From Epilithonimonas vandammei (GTDB lineage: Bacteria > Bacteroidota > Bacteroidia > Flavobacteriales > Weeksellaceae): DNA of 64,000 nucleotides. The notes under the pieces are model-generated. The model saw nothing but the letters and a program-made list of their open reading frames with translations, made no database searches and was not told the DNA's origin. A program made the translations under genes and the position numbers. How positions within the stretch are numbered: the stretch's first letter is position 1; every line of letters starts with the position of its first letter. The DNA is taken from assembly GCF_003860525.1 (NCBI RefSeq), contig NZ_CP034161.1:1736001-1800000 (forward strand). Reading direction: 5' to 3'. Below are positions 1 to 8,868 of the stretch, piece after piece.

Positions 1-683
1 TTTAGGTCCACAAAGTCCACAATAAAATCAACAGTTTCATAGCCGATGCTTTTCATCTCGTGTAGTAAGTTTTTATGATTTACTACAAAATCAGCCCCCA
101 TTCTTTCACACCATTCTATTGAGTTTTCTCTTGATGCAGTGGCAATTACTTTTAAACCTAAAATATTTTTAGCAATCTGTACAGCTACCGAGCCAACTCC
201 GCCAGCACCGCCGATAATTAAAATTGATTTCCCATTGTCTTTTTCTGCACTTAATTGCATTCTGTCAAATAATAATTCAAAAGCTGTCAATGAAGTAAGC
301 GGCATAGCAGCAGATGCCTCGATAGGGAGGTTATTAGGAGAGAACCCTACAATTCTTTCATCAACTAATTGAAATTCCTGATAACTACCGTCCTTTGTTA
401 TATCTCCTGCATAAAAAACGTTGTCACCCTTTTTAAACAAAGTGGCGTTTTCTCCAACCGCTTCAACAACTCCAACGGCGTCCCAACCTATAATTTTGGG
501 ATTGTCTGAGATTTTATCTTTCAGACTATTCTGGCGTATCTTAAAGTCCACAGGGTTTATTGATACCGCTTGTATTTTCACCAACAATTCATACCCTTTC
601 GGCACTGGTGTTTCTTTTTCAAATTGTATGAAACTGTCTGCTTGTGAAATTGGTAAACTTGTTTTAAATCCTATTGCTTGCAT
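1..683 (-). CDS. MDR-family NADPH-dependent reductase (alcohol dehydrogenase-like), partial
   Basis: Partial gene: the first 227 codons are here and the C-terminus lies beyond the left edge. The protein is a medium-chain dehydrogenase/reductase of the quinone or alkenal reductase type, expected to act in the cytoplasm with NADPH. The N-terminal catalytic fold shows YELLVKIQAVSINPVDF near residue 30, and GGAGGVGSVAVQIAK near residue 155 is the Rossmann nucleotide-binding turn. Zinc ligands of classical alcohol dehydrogenases are not visible at their usual places, so a zinc-independent enzyme is likelier; its substrate cannot be inferred. The ATG at 683 directly precedes the conserved start. 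It is the seventh, most distal cargo unit of the minus-strand cassette array, and an attC-like site lies just upstream at 729-855. Confidence 0.88.
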   Translation of the reverse strand, partial: MQAIGFKTSLPISQADSFIQFEKETPVPKGYELLVKIQAVSINPVDFKIRQNSLKDKISDNPKIIGWDAVGVVEAVGENATLFKKGDNVFYAGDITKDGSYQEFQLVDERIVGFSPNNLPIEASAAMPLTSLTAFELLFDRMQLSAEKDNGKSILIIGGAGGVGSVAVQIAKNILGLKVIATASRENSIEWCERMGADFVVNHKNLLHEMKSIGYETVDFIVDFVDL

Positions 684-728
684 ATTTTTTCTATTAAATT
701 ATTTTGTTGATTTTTTTGCTAAGGTGAC

Positions 729-855
729 AGCTAACGTTTCGGGTATTGGCGTAGTGGCGGTTTTTTAGCACCAAAGTTCAATCGAAGAACAAAAGTTGAA
801 CCGATGAACAACCGTTGAACTTTGCAGTTTCGCCCCACTATTTGCAAAACCCTTG
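729..855 (-). other. attC-like recombination site a (between cassettes 7 and 6)
   Basis: Imperfect palindrome. The box AGCTAAC (729-735) is followed by an arm (736-760), a loop of about 70 nt, and a second arm (831-855) ending in G just before TT. The arms pair through a GGG...TAGTGG...CG core with mismatches. The layout resembles an integron attC: R box, stem, variable loop, stem, G/TT. A mini mobile element sits exactly at the G/TT step, and the rest of the split box continues at 1098 as TTAGTGGC. Box and arm calls are by eye; function is inferred. Confidence 0.7.
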
Positions 856-1097
856 TTGAACTAAACCTTCGGTAGCTTTCGCAGCGCCATATTTAGTTCC
901 TTTGTAAAACTAATTAAAAATCAGTAAAATGGCCACAAAAAAAAGAGAACAACCTGTTCTCTTGAAATATCCTCTAAAAATTTTACGATAAATCCATAGT
1001 GTTGAAAAAGCTCCCAAAGCGAGTCTGCCCTGAGCTAGCCGAAGGGTTCAACAGGGTTTTCATTGTTCGTGCTACGCACGCAACGAAAACTTAGCTA
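856..1097 (+). mobile_element. Mini IS91-like element A (242 bp, internally deleted, non-coding)
   Basis: It carries both ends of the full-length elements at 3802-6262 and 7846-10300 and no genes. The left end includes the same leader and start (ATGGCCACA followed by 8 A). The right end includes GTTCAACAGGG followed by a terminal hairpin (GTTTTC...GAAAAC). Its outer ends form an inverted repeat of the type TGTTGAAC..AA.CTTCGG.AGCTTT. A GAGAACA/TGTTCTC hairpin marks the deletion joint. It is inserted at the G/TT step of attC-like site a and probably moves only in trans. Confidence 0.8.
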
Positions 1098-2226
1098 TTA
1101 GTGGCAGTTTTATTTCTTTTCGTAATTCTTCGTTTATATTTTCTTGGGTCAAACCTACTAAATTTAAAGTCTGCCAAAACTCTTTTTCTGATTTTAATAA
1201 CTTAATAATTTTTTTGTCACCGTAAACCCTTTTTGTACGTTCTAAGATTAAAGCGGCAGTCAAATAAGGAATTGAAGTTTCTCCTTCAAAGTACAGTCGT
1301 TCATATGGGTCTATATGTTCCTTAAAATCAAAATCCTTGTTTTCTGTTAGAAACTTCTCAAACTTTTCTCTATGCCACGCATAATCGAATTTTCCGCTTC
1401 CTGCAATGTAAGTGGCTATTCCTTCGTGCAAGAATTTATTGATATTTGGAAATAAGGTATTAGTATAAATGTGTACTATTTCGTGAGTATATATTTCTGA
1501 ATTATTTCCTGAAAAAATAATATTTCCGTAATCAGCAAGTCCACCAGTTTTATCTACATACATCATTGGATTGTAGTCAAACCCTTTGATTTCAAAAAGT
1601 TCTTTAGGGTCTATACAAGAATAATAGGTTATTGATATTTGTTTGCATTGAAAGAAATTACAAATCATGTCAATATCTTTTTCCTGTTCAGCGATTTCAG
1701 TATCGTTTATGATTTTATTGGGTGATATTTTATAGGTTAAACTTCTTTTTGTAACAGTTTTCCATTTTTGGATTGTGAAGTCAAGGTATCTGCTGAACAA
1801 AACTTTGTCTTGGAAAATATTTGCAACAATGTTATATATTGATTTTAGCTGATTTTCTTTCGTTTCATTGTTATGTCCAATAAAAGCAATTTTCACAACT
1901 TTTTGACTTGGTTTTTCTGTCGGAATAATTTCCATTAAAGTCGGTCTAAAAAAATCGCTTCCGTACTTTGAGTTTTCTATGTTATAAATGTCAAGATAAG
2001 GATAAATGAATTTTTGAAAATCGGATTGAAGCCAATTTTTATTTTCAGTCAAAGAACTGTTTTTAGTTTTTAGAAACTCTGTCAAAGTTTCAATAATTGT
2101 CTGATTGGTTTTGTCAGTCTTGTCTATAATTGGAGAAACGGTCAATGCAAATTGACTTTGCTTAGTTTCTTGTCCGTTACAAGCCAATGTCAAAAAAGTC
2201 GTTAATATGAATAAAATATGTTTCAT
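1072..2226 (-). CDS. Gluzincin-like metallopeptidase lipoprotein
   Basis: A 384-residue exported protein. The start at 2226 gives a clean lipoprotein signal (MKHILFILTTFLTLAC) with the lipobox Cys at residue 16; an ATG 24 nt upstream would spoil it. HEIVH at about residues 248-252 is a zinc-binding HExxH motif. HEG near residue 268 supplies the likely third ligand, as in gluzincins (clan MA). A surface-anchored peptidase is likely, but its substrate is unknown. The gene is the cargo of cassette 6. Its last nine residues (LIAKFSLRA) are encoded by the end of mini element A, so the ancestral C-terminus was different. The original unit would have read into the attC-like site. Confidence 0.75.
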   Translation of the reverse strand: MKHILFILTTFLTLACNGQETKQSQFALTVSPIIDKTDKTNQTIIETLTEFLKTKNSSLTENKNWLQSDFQKFIYPYLDIYNIENSKYGSDFFRPTLMEIIPTEKPSQKVVKIAFIGHNNETKENQLKSIYNIVANIFQDKVLFSRYLDFTIQKWKTVTKRSLTYKISPNKIINDTEIAEQEKDIDMICNFFQCKQISITYYSCIDPKELFEIKGFDYNPMMYVDKTGGLADYGNIIFSGNNSEIYTHEIVHIYTNTLFPNINKFLHEGIATYIAGSGKFDYAWHREKFEKFLTENKDFDFKEHIDPYERLYFEGETSIPYLTAALILERTKRVYGDKKIIKLLKSEKEFWQTLNLVGLTQENINEELRKEIKLPLIAKFSLRA

Positions 2227-2245
2227 TGTTCGGTTCTCAAAAATT

Positions 2246-2372
2246 GCCACTAACGTTTCGGGGCTTGGCGTAGTGGCGGCATTACAACACTACCGTTTGT
2301 TACAGCACAAAAGTTCAATAGAAGAACTGCTGTTGAATTTATTACTAAACCCGCCATTTTGCAAAACCCTTG
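2246..2372 (-). other. attC-like recombination site b (between cassettes 6 and 5)
   Basis: Box GCCACTAAC (2246-2254), arm 2255-2279, loop about 70 nt, arm 2350-2372 ending in G. Arms share GGG.TT.GC..A.TGGCGGG complementarity. The box TGCCACTAA is the exact complement of the opposite end of cassette 6 (TTAGTGGCA at 1098), as expected for the two halves of one circular cassette. Mini element B sits at the G/TT step. Confidence 0.75.
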
Positions 2373-2613
2373 TTGAACTAAACCTTCGGTAGCTTTCTCA
2401 GCGCCATATTTAGTTACTTTGTAAAACTAATTATAAATCAGCAAAATGGCAACAAAAAAAGAGAACAACCTGTTCTCTTGAAATATTCTCTAAAAATTTT
2501 ACGATAAATCCATAGTGTTGAAAAAGCTCCCAAAGCGAGCCTGCCCTAAGCTAGCCGAAGGGTTCAACAGGGTTTTCATCTCGTGTCCTTCGGACAAGAC
2601 GAAGACTTAATTA
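2373..2613 (+). mobile_element. Mini IS91-like element B (241 bp, internally deleted, non-coding)
   Basis: The same structure as mini element A with a few substitutions, including 7 rather than 8 A after ATGGCAAC. Its right-terminal hairpin is of the other type (ATCTCGTGTCC-TTCG-GACAAGACG), the one seen in full-length copy D. Copies A and C share a different hairpin. It is inserted at the G/TT step of attC-like site b in the same orientation as all other copies. Confidence 0.8.
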
Positions 2614-2634
2614 TTGTATGCAGCCTTTTTAGTT

Positions 2635-3597
2635 TTATTTATTTTCTTTAATATTTGCCAAAAGATTTGGAACTGCAAAACTTAAAACAAGGCCAAAAAT
2701 TGTAATTAGTAATCCTGAGATCCAAGAGTTTTGATTTTCCATTTCATTTTTTAAAGATTCTATTTCTGTTTTGTTGATTTCCCTTATAGATTCATCACTT
2801 TTTTCTAATTGAGAAATGTCGTTATTCATATTAAGTAACGAAAGTGTTTTTTCAGGATTGTCTGAAATTCCTTTTTCAATAACTTCTATTCTATTTGTTA
2901 AATCTGCTATATCCGAATTTACAGGGTTATTCTTGGACGAACTTACATTTTGATTTGTTTTTTTGTCAATTTGATTTATTAATTTTTTCAAATTTTTTAT
3001 TTCAGTTTTAATCGAATCACAATTGCAAGATGATGAAAAAGTTGAGGATTTGTTTGTTTTTTTATTCAAATTTAGTGAGTAAACCACAGTAATTATTCCA
3101 ACGACAAGACTTAAAATGGAAAGCATTGAGCTTAACCACATTCTTTTTTTTCTTTCTTTCAATTCTCCAATTTTATATTTTTGGATTCTTTCTTTTTCAA
3201 TTTTTTCTTCAGTTTTTTGCTGTGATACAAGGGTTTCATATCTTGGGAATTCATCATCTGGAATTAGTTTTAGGGCCCCATCTGTCAATTCGAAAATTTG
3301 AAAATCTTTTCCAAATCCAAAACTTAAAACTAAATAAACAGGTATATCTTCTTGTAAATTTGATAGAAAATCATCTTGATAATAGTTTATTTCATTAATT
3401 AAATCACTTTTTTCCGAAGTTGAAGATTTAAATTCGAATAAACATAAAAAATTGTCATTTTCTGTATCAATAACTAATAAATCAGGTCTGAATTTTGGGT
3501 GAATTTTAGAGGATTTGAATTCAAACAATAGACTATTTTCAGGATAACCTTTTGATAATAAAAATTCTTTAAAAATATCTATAAATTGTTTTTCCAT
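2635..3597 (-). CDS. Membrane protein with N-terminal nuclease-like domain and coiled coil
   Basis: A 320-residue protein of unknown function. Residues 1-130 resemble a PD-(D/E)xK restriction-type fold: RPDLLVIDT is followed by CLFEFKSS, giving a D...ExK arrangement similar to HsdR N-termini. A basic helical stretch and a first membrane helix (MLSILSLVVGIITVVYSL) come next. After that are a Ser/Asn-rich linker, a predicted coiled coil rich in Leu, Glu and Lys, and a second membrane helix (ISGLLITIFGLVLSFAVP) close to the C-terminus. The ATG at 3597 is chosen because the longer frame would run into attC-like DNA. It is the cargo of cassette 5. The layout would suit a membrane-tethered defence effector, but that is inference only. 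Confidence 0.7.
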   Translation of the reverse strand: MEKQFIDIFKEFLLSKGYPENSLLFEFKSSKIHPKFRPDLLVIDTENDNFLCLFEFKSSTSEKSDLINEINYYQDDFLSNLQEDIPVYLVLSFGFGKDFQIFELTDGALKLIPDDEFPRYETLVSQQKTEEKIEKERIQKYKIGELKERKKRMWLSSMLSILSLVVGIITVVYSLNLNKKTNKSSTFSSSCNCDSIKTEIKNLKKLINQIDKKTNQNVSSSKNNPVNSDIADLTNRIEVIEKGISDNPEKTLSLLNMNNDISQLEKSDESIREINKTEIESLKNEMENQNSWISGLLITIFGLVLSFAVPNLLANIKENK

Positions 3598-3614
3598 AAG
3601 CGATATAAGGTTGT

Positions 3615-3801
3615 AGATAACGGAAAAAGTATTTGCGAAGGGCGGGCTAAATTGGACGAAAAGTTCAATTTCGACCGAACGAAGCAAATTGCTTTTTCAG
3701 ATTGTTAAATTACAAAAAAATACAATATGAAAAGCAAGTTGCGACTAAATGCATCGGGTTTTTCTATTATCTATTCAACCCCGCCTTTTGCCAATACTAT
3801 G
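3615..3801 (-). other. attC-like recombination site c (between cassettes 5 and 4)
   Basis: Box AGATAAC (3615-3621), arm 3622-3647, long AT-rich loop of about 131 nt, arm 3779-3801. The arms are strongly complementary around AGTATT.GC.AA.GGCGGG. IS91-like copy C is inserted after G3801, and the other half of the box resumes at 6263 (TTGTACG). The box does not match the other end of cassette 5 (TTGTATGC at 2614), the only mismatch in the array. Confidence 0.7.
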
Positions 3802-3874
3802 TTGAACTAAACCTTCGGTAGCTTTCTCAGCGCCATATTTAGTTACTTTGTAAAACTAATTAAAAATCAGTAAA

Positions 3875-4824
3875 ATGGCAACAAAAAAAAGAGTGTAGAA
3901 GAGCTTAGAGAAAACAAAATCATCAATCAGGCAAAGCGCGAAGTTCCGGGATTTGCGGAGCTTTTGCATAGGTTTGAACGTACGGTTTCTGTGTTGGGAA
4001 GAAGCCAAAGTACCTTTCAAAATTACTCCAGACACGTCGCTGCGGTGTCGCTACATTTCGGGAAAATTCCTACAGAATTGGATCCCGAGCAAATTCACGA
4101 TTACCTTTTTTATCTACAGAAAAAATCTAAATCACCTTCACAGTCGTACTTTAAACATACCGTTTACGGGCTTCGGTTTCTGCTAAAATCGGAAGGTTTA
4201 AGCTATGATTTTTTGAGTCTTCCGGAAATTAAAAGAGAGAAAAAACTGCCTGTAGTTCTCAGTAAACAGGAGGTTTGGCAGATGCTTTCGGGGTGTAAGC
4301 TTTTAAAGCATAAAATTTTGATCGGCATTCTTTACGGTTGCGGATTGCGATGTATGGAAGTTCGAAATCTGCGTTTGTGCGACTTAGATTTTGACAGAAA
4401 ACAACTCAAAGTGGTTCAGGGAAAAGGAAAAAAAGACCGTTATTTGCCACTTTCCGAGCATTTGATTCGGGGACTCAAAAAGTATATCGAAGCGGAAAAA
4501 CCGGAAGATTATCTCTTTGGAGAACCTCGTGGAAACCGTGCCGGCGGAGAGTTTGATTCCCGCTACTCACAACGAGGCGTTCAGTGGGCGGTAAAACAGG
4601 CATCAAAAACGGCAAACATCCTGAAAGAAGTGAGTGTCCATACGCTTCGTCACAGTTTTGCGACGCATCTTCTGGAAGATGGGATGGATATTTTGAGCAT
4701 CAAAAATCTCCTCGGCCACGAAAGTATTGATACGACGTTGATTTATCTCCAAATTGCACAACTTTCCACACAAAAACTCTTTTCACCGCTCGATACCCTT
4801 TTTTCAGAATTTGGGAAGAAATGA
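3875..4824 (+). CDS. IS-borne tyrosine recombinase, copy C, read through a -1 frameshift
   Basis: Full product about 316 residues. Frame 0 from ATG 3875 gives only MATKKRV before a stop. Slipping back one base in the eight-A run (3883-3890) continues as KKSVEELRENK and joins the long frame seen from 3964. Diverged copy E needs the same shift. The catalytic part shows Arg in GCGLRCMEVRNL, Lys in GKGKKDRY, HTLRHSFATHL, LLGH and the Tyr in TTLIYL. The C-terminal SPLD motif just after the Tyr resembles integron integrases. The gene overlaps the transposase start by 4 nt (ATGA). A role in choosing attC-like targets is inferred. Confidence 0.8.
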
Positions 4825-6028
4825 GAGGTTTTAAAACCATAAAAAAACAGCCAACTCAACCTCAATACGAAGTCGCCGATGTTTTAAACAAATTAGGTTC
4901 AAAATTGGAGGATTTAGGACTTAATTCTTGGCAATTACGAACACTTTCAGCGTTGAAAAAATGCCGTACCTCTGCTTTGGGTGGTCATATTGACGCTTGT
5001 GATGAATGTGGAAATGTAAGCATCAGTTACAACTCCTGCCGAAACCGTCATTGCCCAAAATGTCAGAGCAAAAACCGAGAGCAATGGATTGAAAATCGGG
5101 AAACCGAACTGCTTCCGGTACCTTATTTTACTCATTTTTTATTATTCGTTTTAATTGTATTCGTGATACGCTTCGCTTAATTCACGTGGTTTTTACGCTT
5201 CCTGATGTATTGAACAAAACCGCGCTTCACGAGCCCAAAATGTTGTACGATTTTTTATTTGAATCTGCCTGGGAAACGCTTCAAACGTTTGGTGAAAACC
5301 GCGGTTTAAAGATGGGAATGATTGCTGTTTTGCATACTTGGGGACAGAATCTGAGCCTTCATCCGCATTTGCACTGCATTGTTCCGGGCGGTGGAGTAGA
5401 TGAAAGCGGAGCTTGGAAAAATCTACGTTCAGACGGCAAATTTTTGTTTCCGGTAAAGGCTTTGAGTAAAGTTTTCAGGGCTAAATTTTGTGAGAAATTA
5501 AAAGATAAAAACCTTAAAGAATATACCAAAATCAGGCAAAATCTGTGGGAAAAACCTTGGGTGGTTTTTGCTAAAAAGCCTTTTGGAAGCCCAAAATCTG
5601 TGGTAGAATATTTGGGCAGATACACGCATAAAATCGCCATCAGTAACCAGAGAATCAGGAAAATTGACGCGGAAACGGTAACTTTTTCTTACAAAGATTA
5701 CCGCCAAAAAGGCATCAAAAAGCAGATGGTTTTGAGCCACGAGGAGTTTATCCGAAGATTTGCGATGCATATTTTACCGAAAAGATTTGTAAAAATCCGT
5801 CATTATGGTTTTTTGAGCAGCACCTGGAAGCGTATCAAGCTTAAAAATCTACAACAAAAATTAGGCATCCAGCCTAAAGAAAAGCTTCCGCCAAAAGTTT
5901 TTCAGCCGAAATGTAGTTGTTGTAAAGTTGGAAATTTGGTAACGATTGCCACGTTCGATCTTCGAGGTCCGCCGCAATGGTTTTTGGAGATGAGCCAAAA
6001 TTTATCTGCTCCTAAATCTGCATTTTAG
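4821..6028 (+). pseudogene. IS91-family Y2/HUH transposase, copy C, interrupted by a 53-nt insertion
   Basis: The N-terminal zinc-binding part (C..CGN...CRNRHCPKCQ) reads from 4821. It then meets 53 extra bases (5130-5182) that shift the frame and bring a stop at 5178-5180. Beyond them the frame resumes with the HUH motif (LHPHLHCIVPGGG) and the two catalytic tyrosines (EYLGRYTHK), ending at 6028. Removing the 53 nt restores 384 codons, close to the 372-residue intact protein of copy E. The same insertion is in copy D. It may be simple inactivation with movement in trans; a bypassed segment is a speculative alternative. Confidence 0.8.
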
Positions 6029-6276
6029 CGGATTTGGGTAAGGGATTTTATGTCTAAACGTGAAAGAAAACACAATAAAACCAAGAAAAAACCACCAAAA
6101 TCGCCCACAAAAAAAGAGACTCTTCTCAAAGTCGCTTGTATCTCTAAAAATCTTTTGTCGATAAACCCATAGTGTGGGAAAATACCCAGCAAAAAGCTCC
6201 CGAAGCTTCCGTTCAACAGGGTTTTCATTGTTCGTGCTTCGCACGCAACGAAAACTTAGCTATTGTACGATGTTTT

Positions 6277-7131
6277 TTATTTAGCCAATTCTATTGAATT
6301 TTGGTCATTAAGATCTTGCAGTTTTTGTTTTTGAATATTTCGCAAATTCTCAATTGATCCTGGTGCAATTGTTGTTTCGGAATTTGCCAATGTTCCGATT
6401 AGATTCTCATTAAAATTCTTTTTTGCCACTTGTAAATCATCAAAAGTTGTTTCTTTTGCTCCTTCATATCTGCGTTTATTTATTGTCAAAATTTTTCCTT
6501 TTATTTCAGTACTTGAAACAGATTTTACAAGTTCAAAATCATAATCTCCACTTTCGTCAGATATTTTGATAATTAATCCTGGTAATCCTGTAAATTTATA
6601 TGGTCCATAAGAAAGAGGGATTTCAGTTGAATACCACGCAATCCAGTTTCTTCCTTTGTAATTAACTTCAGCTTTTTTACAAGTTAATGAATTTATAGTT
6701 TTTGATTCATTAGTAAGTTTCCAATTTGTTATTATTGGCTCATTATATGAAAGCAAAGACATTCCAATATTTTCAAAATATTGAATGCTTTTACTGGATT
6801 GAATTATTGCATATTTAAATTTTGATTTTGGAAACGATTTACCCCTGAAATCTATTCCCGCAGCGGTTCCACCTCTACTAACTTTTTGAAATTCACTCTG
6901 GAATATAGAATCAAATTTTAATGATTTTTCACTAATAAAAAATGCACGATCCTTTATAACCTGTAAAGAAAAAAGCTCTTCATGTATATAAGTTGGTGTT
7001 GATTTATATATTTTCCCTCTCATCAAATATGTAAAATCAGCAATAAGTGAATCTTGTTTTTCAGTTTGAGAATGTATTATCGCAAATAAAAAGAACGTTA
7101 GAAGTATTGAAATTTTTTTTAAACTAATCAT
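6277..7131 (-). CDS. GLPGLI family secreted protein
   Basis: A 284-residue protein with an N-terminal signal peptide (KISILLTFFLFAIIHSQ). It carries the family's diagnostic motif, FTGLPGLIIKI, at about residues 179-189. GLPGLI proteins (TIGR01200) are Bacteroidota proteins of unknown function, often in pairs or next to small exported peptides. The family fits the length. The gene is in cassette 4, downstream of and probably cotranscribed with the small secreted peptide at 7203-7484 (71 bp gap). Its stop lies 14 nt from the boundary of IS copy C. Confidence 0.88.
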   Translation of the reverse strand: MISLKKISILLTFFLFAIIHSQTEKQDSLIADFTYLMRGKIYKSTPTYIHEELFSLQVIKDRAFFISEKSLKFDSIFQSEFQKVSRGGTAAGIDFRGKSFPKSKFKYAIIQSSKSIQYFENIGMSLLSYNEPIITNWKLTNESKTINSLTCKKAEVNYKGRNWIAWYSTEIPLSYGPYKFTGLPGLIIKISDESGDYDFELVKSVSSTEIKGKILTINKRRYEGAKETTFDDLQVAKKNFNENLIGTLANSETTIAPGSIENLRNIQKQKLQDLNDQNSIELAK

Positions 7132-7202
7132 AAGATTTATTATTATAGTAAAAACTGCACTTATAGTTTTAGCTATAAGTGCAATAGATTAAGATTTAAT
7201 TA

Positions 7203-7484
7203 TTAACAGTAATTCTCTTCAAGTGCAGCCGCCCAACCCATTATTTGTGCTTCGCTCCAACCAGTTTGATTTGTTACTGCAGCCACTCCACAACTTGTAG
7301 TATAATATATAGGATAAAGTGCTTTTACTAATTGATTGTTTAATTGAGAATCTTTTTCGACACTTTTAATTGCGATTTCATTTTTATTTTTAGAAATAGC
7401 AAATTCTTCATTAGTTTCTACTTTTGTATTAGCACTAATAAAACCCGCCGCCAAAATTCCAGCGATTAAAAACATTTTTTTCAT
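7203..7484 (-). CDS. Small secreted peptide with C-terminal cysteines
   Basis: A 93-residue product with a signal peptide (MKKMFLIAGILAAGFISA). A charged middle part follows, then a compact C-terminus with only two cysteines (TTSCGVAAV and the terminal NYC), so one disulfide is possible. The family is not recognised with certainty. The leader plus Cys-bounded tail resembles small exported peptides found beside GLPGLI proteins in Flavobacteriia. A bacteriocin-like or signal role is only a guess. It is the promoter-proximal gene of cassette 4. Confidence 0.7.
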   Translation of the reverse strand: MKKMFLIAGILAAGFISANTKVETNEEFAISKNKNEIAIKSVEKDSQLNNQLVKALYPIYYTTSCGVAAVTNQTGWSEAQIMGWAAALEENYC

Positions 7485-7656
7485 TTTGTTTAATAATTTA
7501 AATTAATAATTCATTTAGTTGTAAATATTTTAATTTCAGCATCTTTGTTGTCAAAGCGTTTCTTCTATTTTCATTTTCATAAATCTCATTTCAATTCTCA
7601 ATTTCATTTGTGTTTCAAAAATGATATTCTGATAACGTGCGTTTTTCATAAAATAT

Positions 7657-7845
7657 CGTACAACGGGAAACGGCTTTGTGCAGTGCGGGCTACTTTGACG
7701 AAAATTTCAAAGTAAAAACCGAACGGAACAAAAAAAATTTCCTTTTGCTAAATTACAAAAAAATGCAAAAGGAAATTATTTTTTGTGGCTATGTATCCTA
7801 TATTTTCACAGGAAGTCCTTAACCCCGCATTGCACAAAACCGATG
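7657..7845 (-). other. attC-like recombination site d (between cassettes 4 and 3)
   Basis: Box CGTACAAC (7657-7664), arm 7665-7690, AT-rich loop about 132 nt, arm 7823-7845. Arms pair as CGG.TTTGTGCA.TGCGGG. ATCGTACAA is the exact complement of the other end of cassette 4 (TTGTACGAT at 6263). Copy D is inserted at the G/TT step; the box continues at 10301 as TTAGCCGT. Confidence 0.78.
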
Positions 7846-7918
7846 TTGAACTAAACCTTCGGTAGCTTTCTCAGCGCCATATTTAGTTACTTTGTAAAAC
7901 TAATTAAAAATCAGTAAA

Positions 7919-8868
7919 ATGGCAACAAAAAAAAGAGTGTAGAAGAGCTTAGAGAAAACAAAATCATCAATCAGGCAAAGCGCGAAGTTCCGGGATTTGC
8001 GGAGCTTTTGCATAGGTTTGAACGTACGGTTTCTGTGTTGGGAAGAAGCCAAAGTACCTTTCAAAATTACTCCAGACACGTCGCTGCGGTGTCGCTACAT
8101 TTCGGAAAAATTCCTACAGAATTGGATCCCGAGCAAATTCACGATTACCTTTTTTATCTACAGAAAAAATCTAAATCACCTTCACAGTCGTACTTTAAAC
8201 ATACCGTTTACGGGCTTCGGTTTCTGCTAAAATCGGAAGGTTTAAGCTATGATTTTTTGAGTCTTCCGGAAATTAAAAGAGAGAAAAAACTGCCTGTAGT
8301 TCTCAGTAAACAGGAGGTTTGGCAGATGCTTTCGGGGTGTAAGCTTTTAAAGCATAAAATCTTAATCGGGATTCTTTACGGTTGCGGATTGCGATGTATG
8401 GAAGTTCGAAATCTGCGTTTGTGCGACTTAGATTTTGACAGAAAACAACTCAAAGTGGTTCAGGGAAAAGGAAAAAAAGACCGTTATTTGCCACTTTCCG
8501 AGCATTTGATTCGGGGACTCAAAAAGTATATCGAAGCGGAAAAACCGGAAGATTATCTCTTTGGAGAACCTCGTGGAAACCGTGCCGGCGGAGAGTTTGA
8601 TTCCCGCTACTCACAGCGCGGCGTTCAGTGGGCGGTAAAACAGGCATCAAAAACGGCAAACATCCTGAAAGAAGTGAGTGTCCATACGCTTCGTCACAGT
8701 TTTGCGACGCATCTTCTGGAAGATGGGATGGATATTTTGAGCATCAAAAATCTCCTCGGCCACGAAAGTATTGATACGACGTTGATTTATCTCCAAATTG
8801 CACAACTTTCCACACAAAAACTCTTTTCACCGCTCGATACCCTTTTTTCAGAATTTGGGAAGAAATGA
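7919..8868 (+). CDS. IS-borne tyrosine recombinase, copy D, read through a -1 frameshift
   Basis: Essentially the same 316-residue product as in copy C. ATG 7919 is followed by an eight-A run (7927-7934), where a -1 shift is needed to enter the catalytic frame. The unshifted frame stops after seven codons. All active-site residues (Arg, Lys, HxxR, His, Tyr) and the SPLD tail are intact. Its stop overlaps the transposase start by 4 nt. An internal start in the main frame (ATG 8008) would lose about 30 residues of the N-terminal DNA-binding region and is less likely. Confidence 0.8.

Larger units (their letters stand above)
3802..6262 (+). mobile_element. IS91-like element, copy C (2461 bp), with accessory tyrosine recombinase
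   Basis: Two overlapping genes: a tyrosine recombinase needing a -1 frameshift and a Y2/HUH transposase interrupted by 53 nt. A group of IS91-family members with an extra phage-integrase-like gene is established. The left end begins TTGAACTAAACCTTCGG. The right part has an inverted copy (CCGAAGCTTCCGTTCAAC) and then a terminal hairpin ending CTTAGCTA. Ends were placed by comparing five copies with different flanks and with the complementary cassette boxes. There is no target duplication beyond the shared TT. Confidence 0.85.

Noticed and set aside
5130-5182. Group I or group II intron in the transposase
   Set aside because: 53 nt is far too short and no intron motifs are visible.
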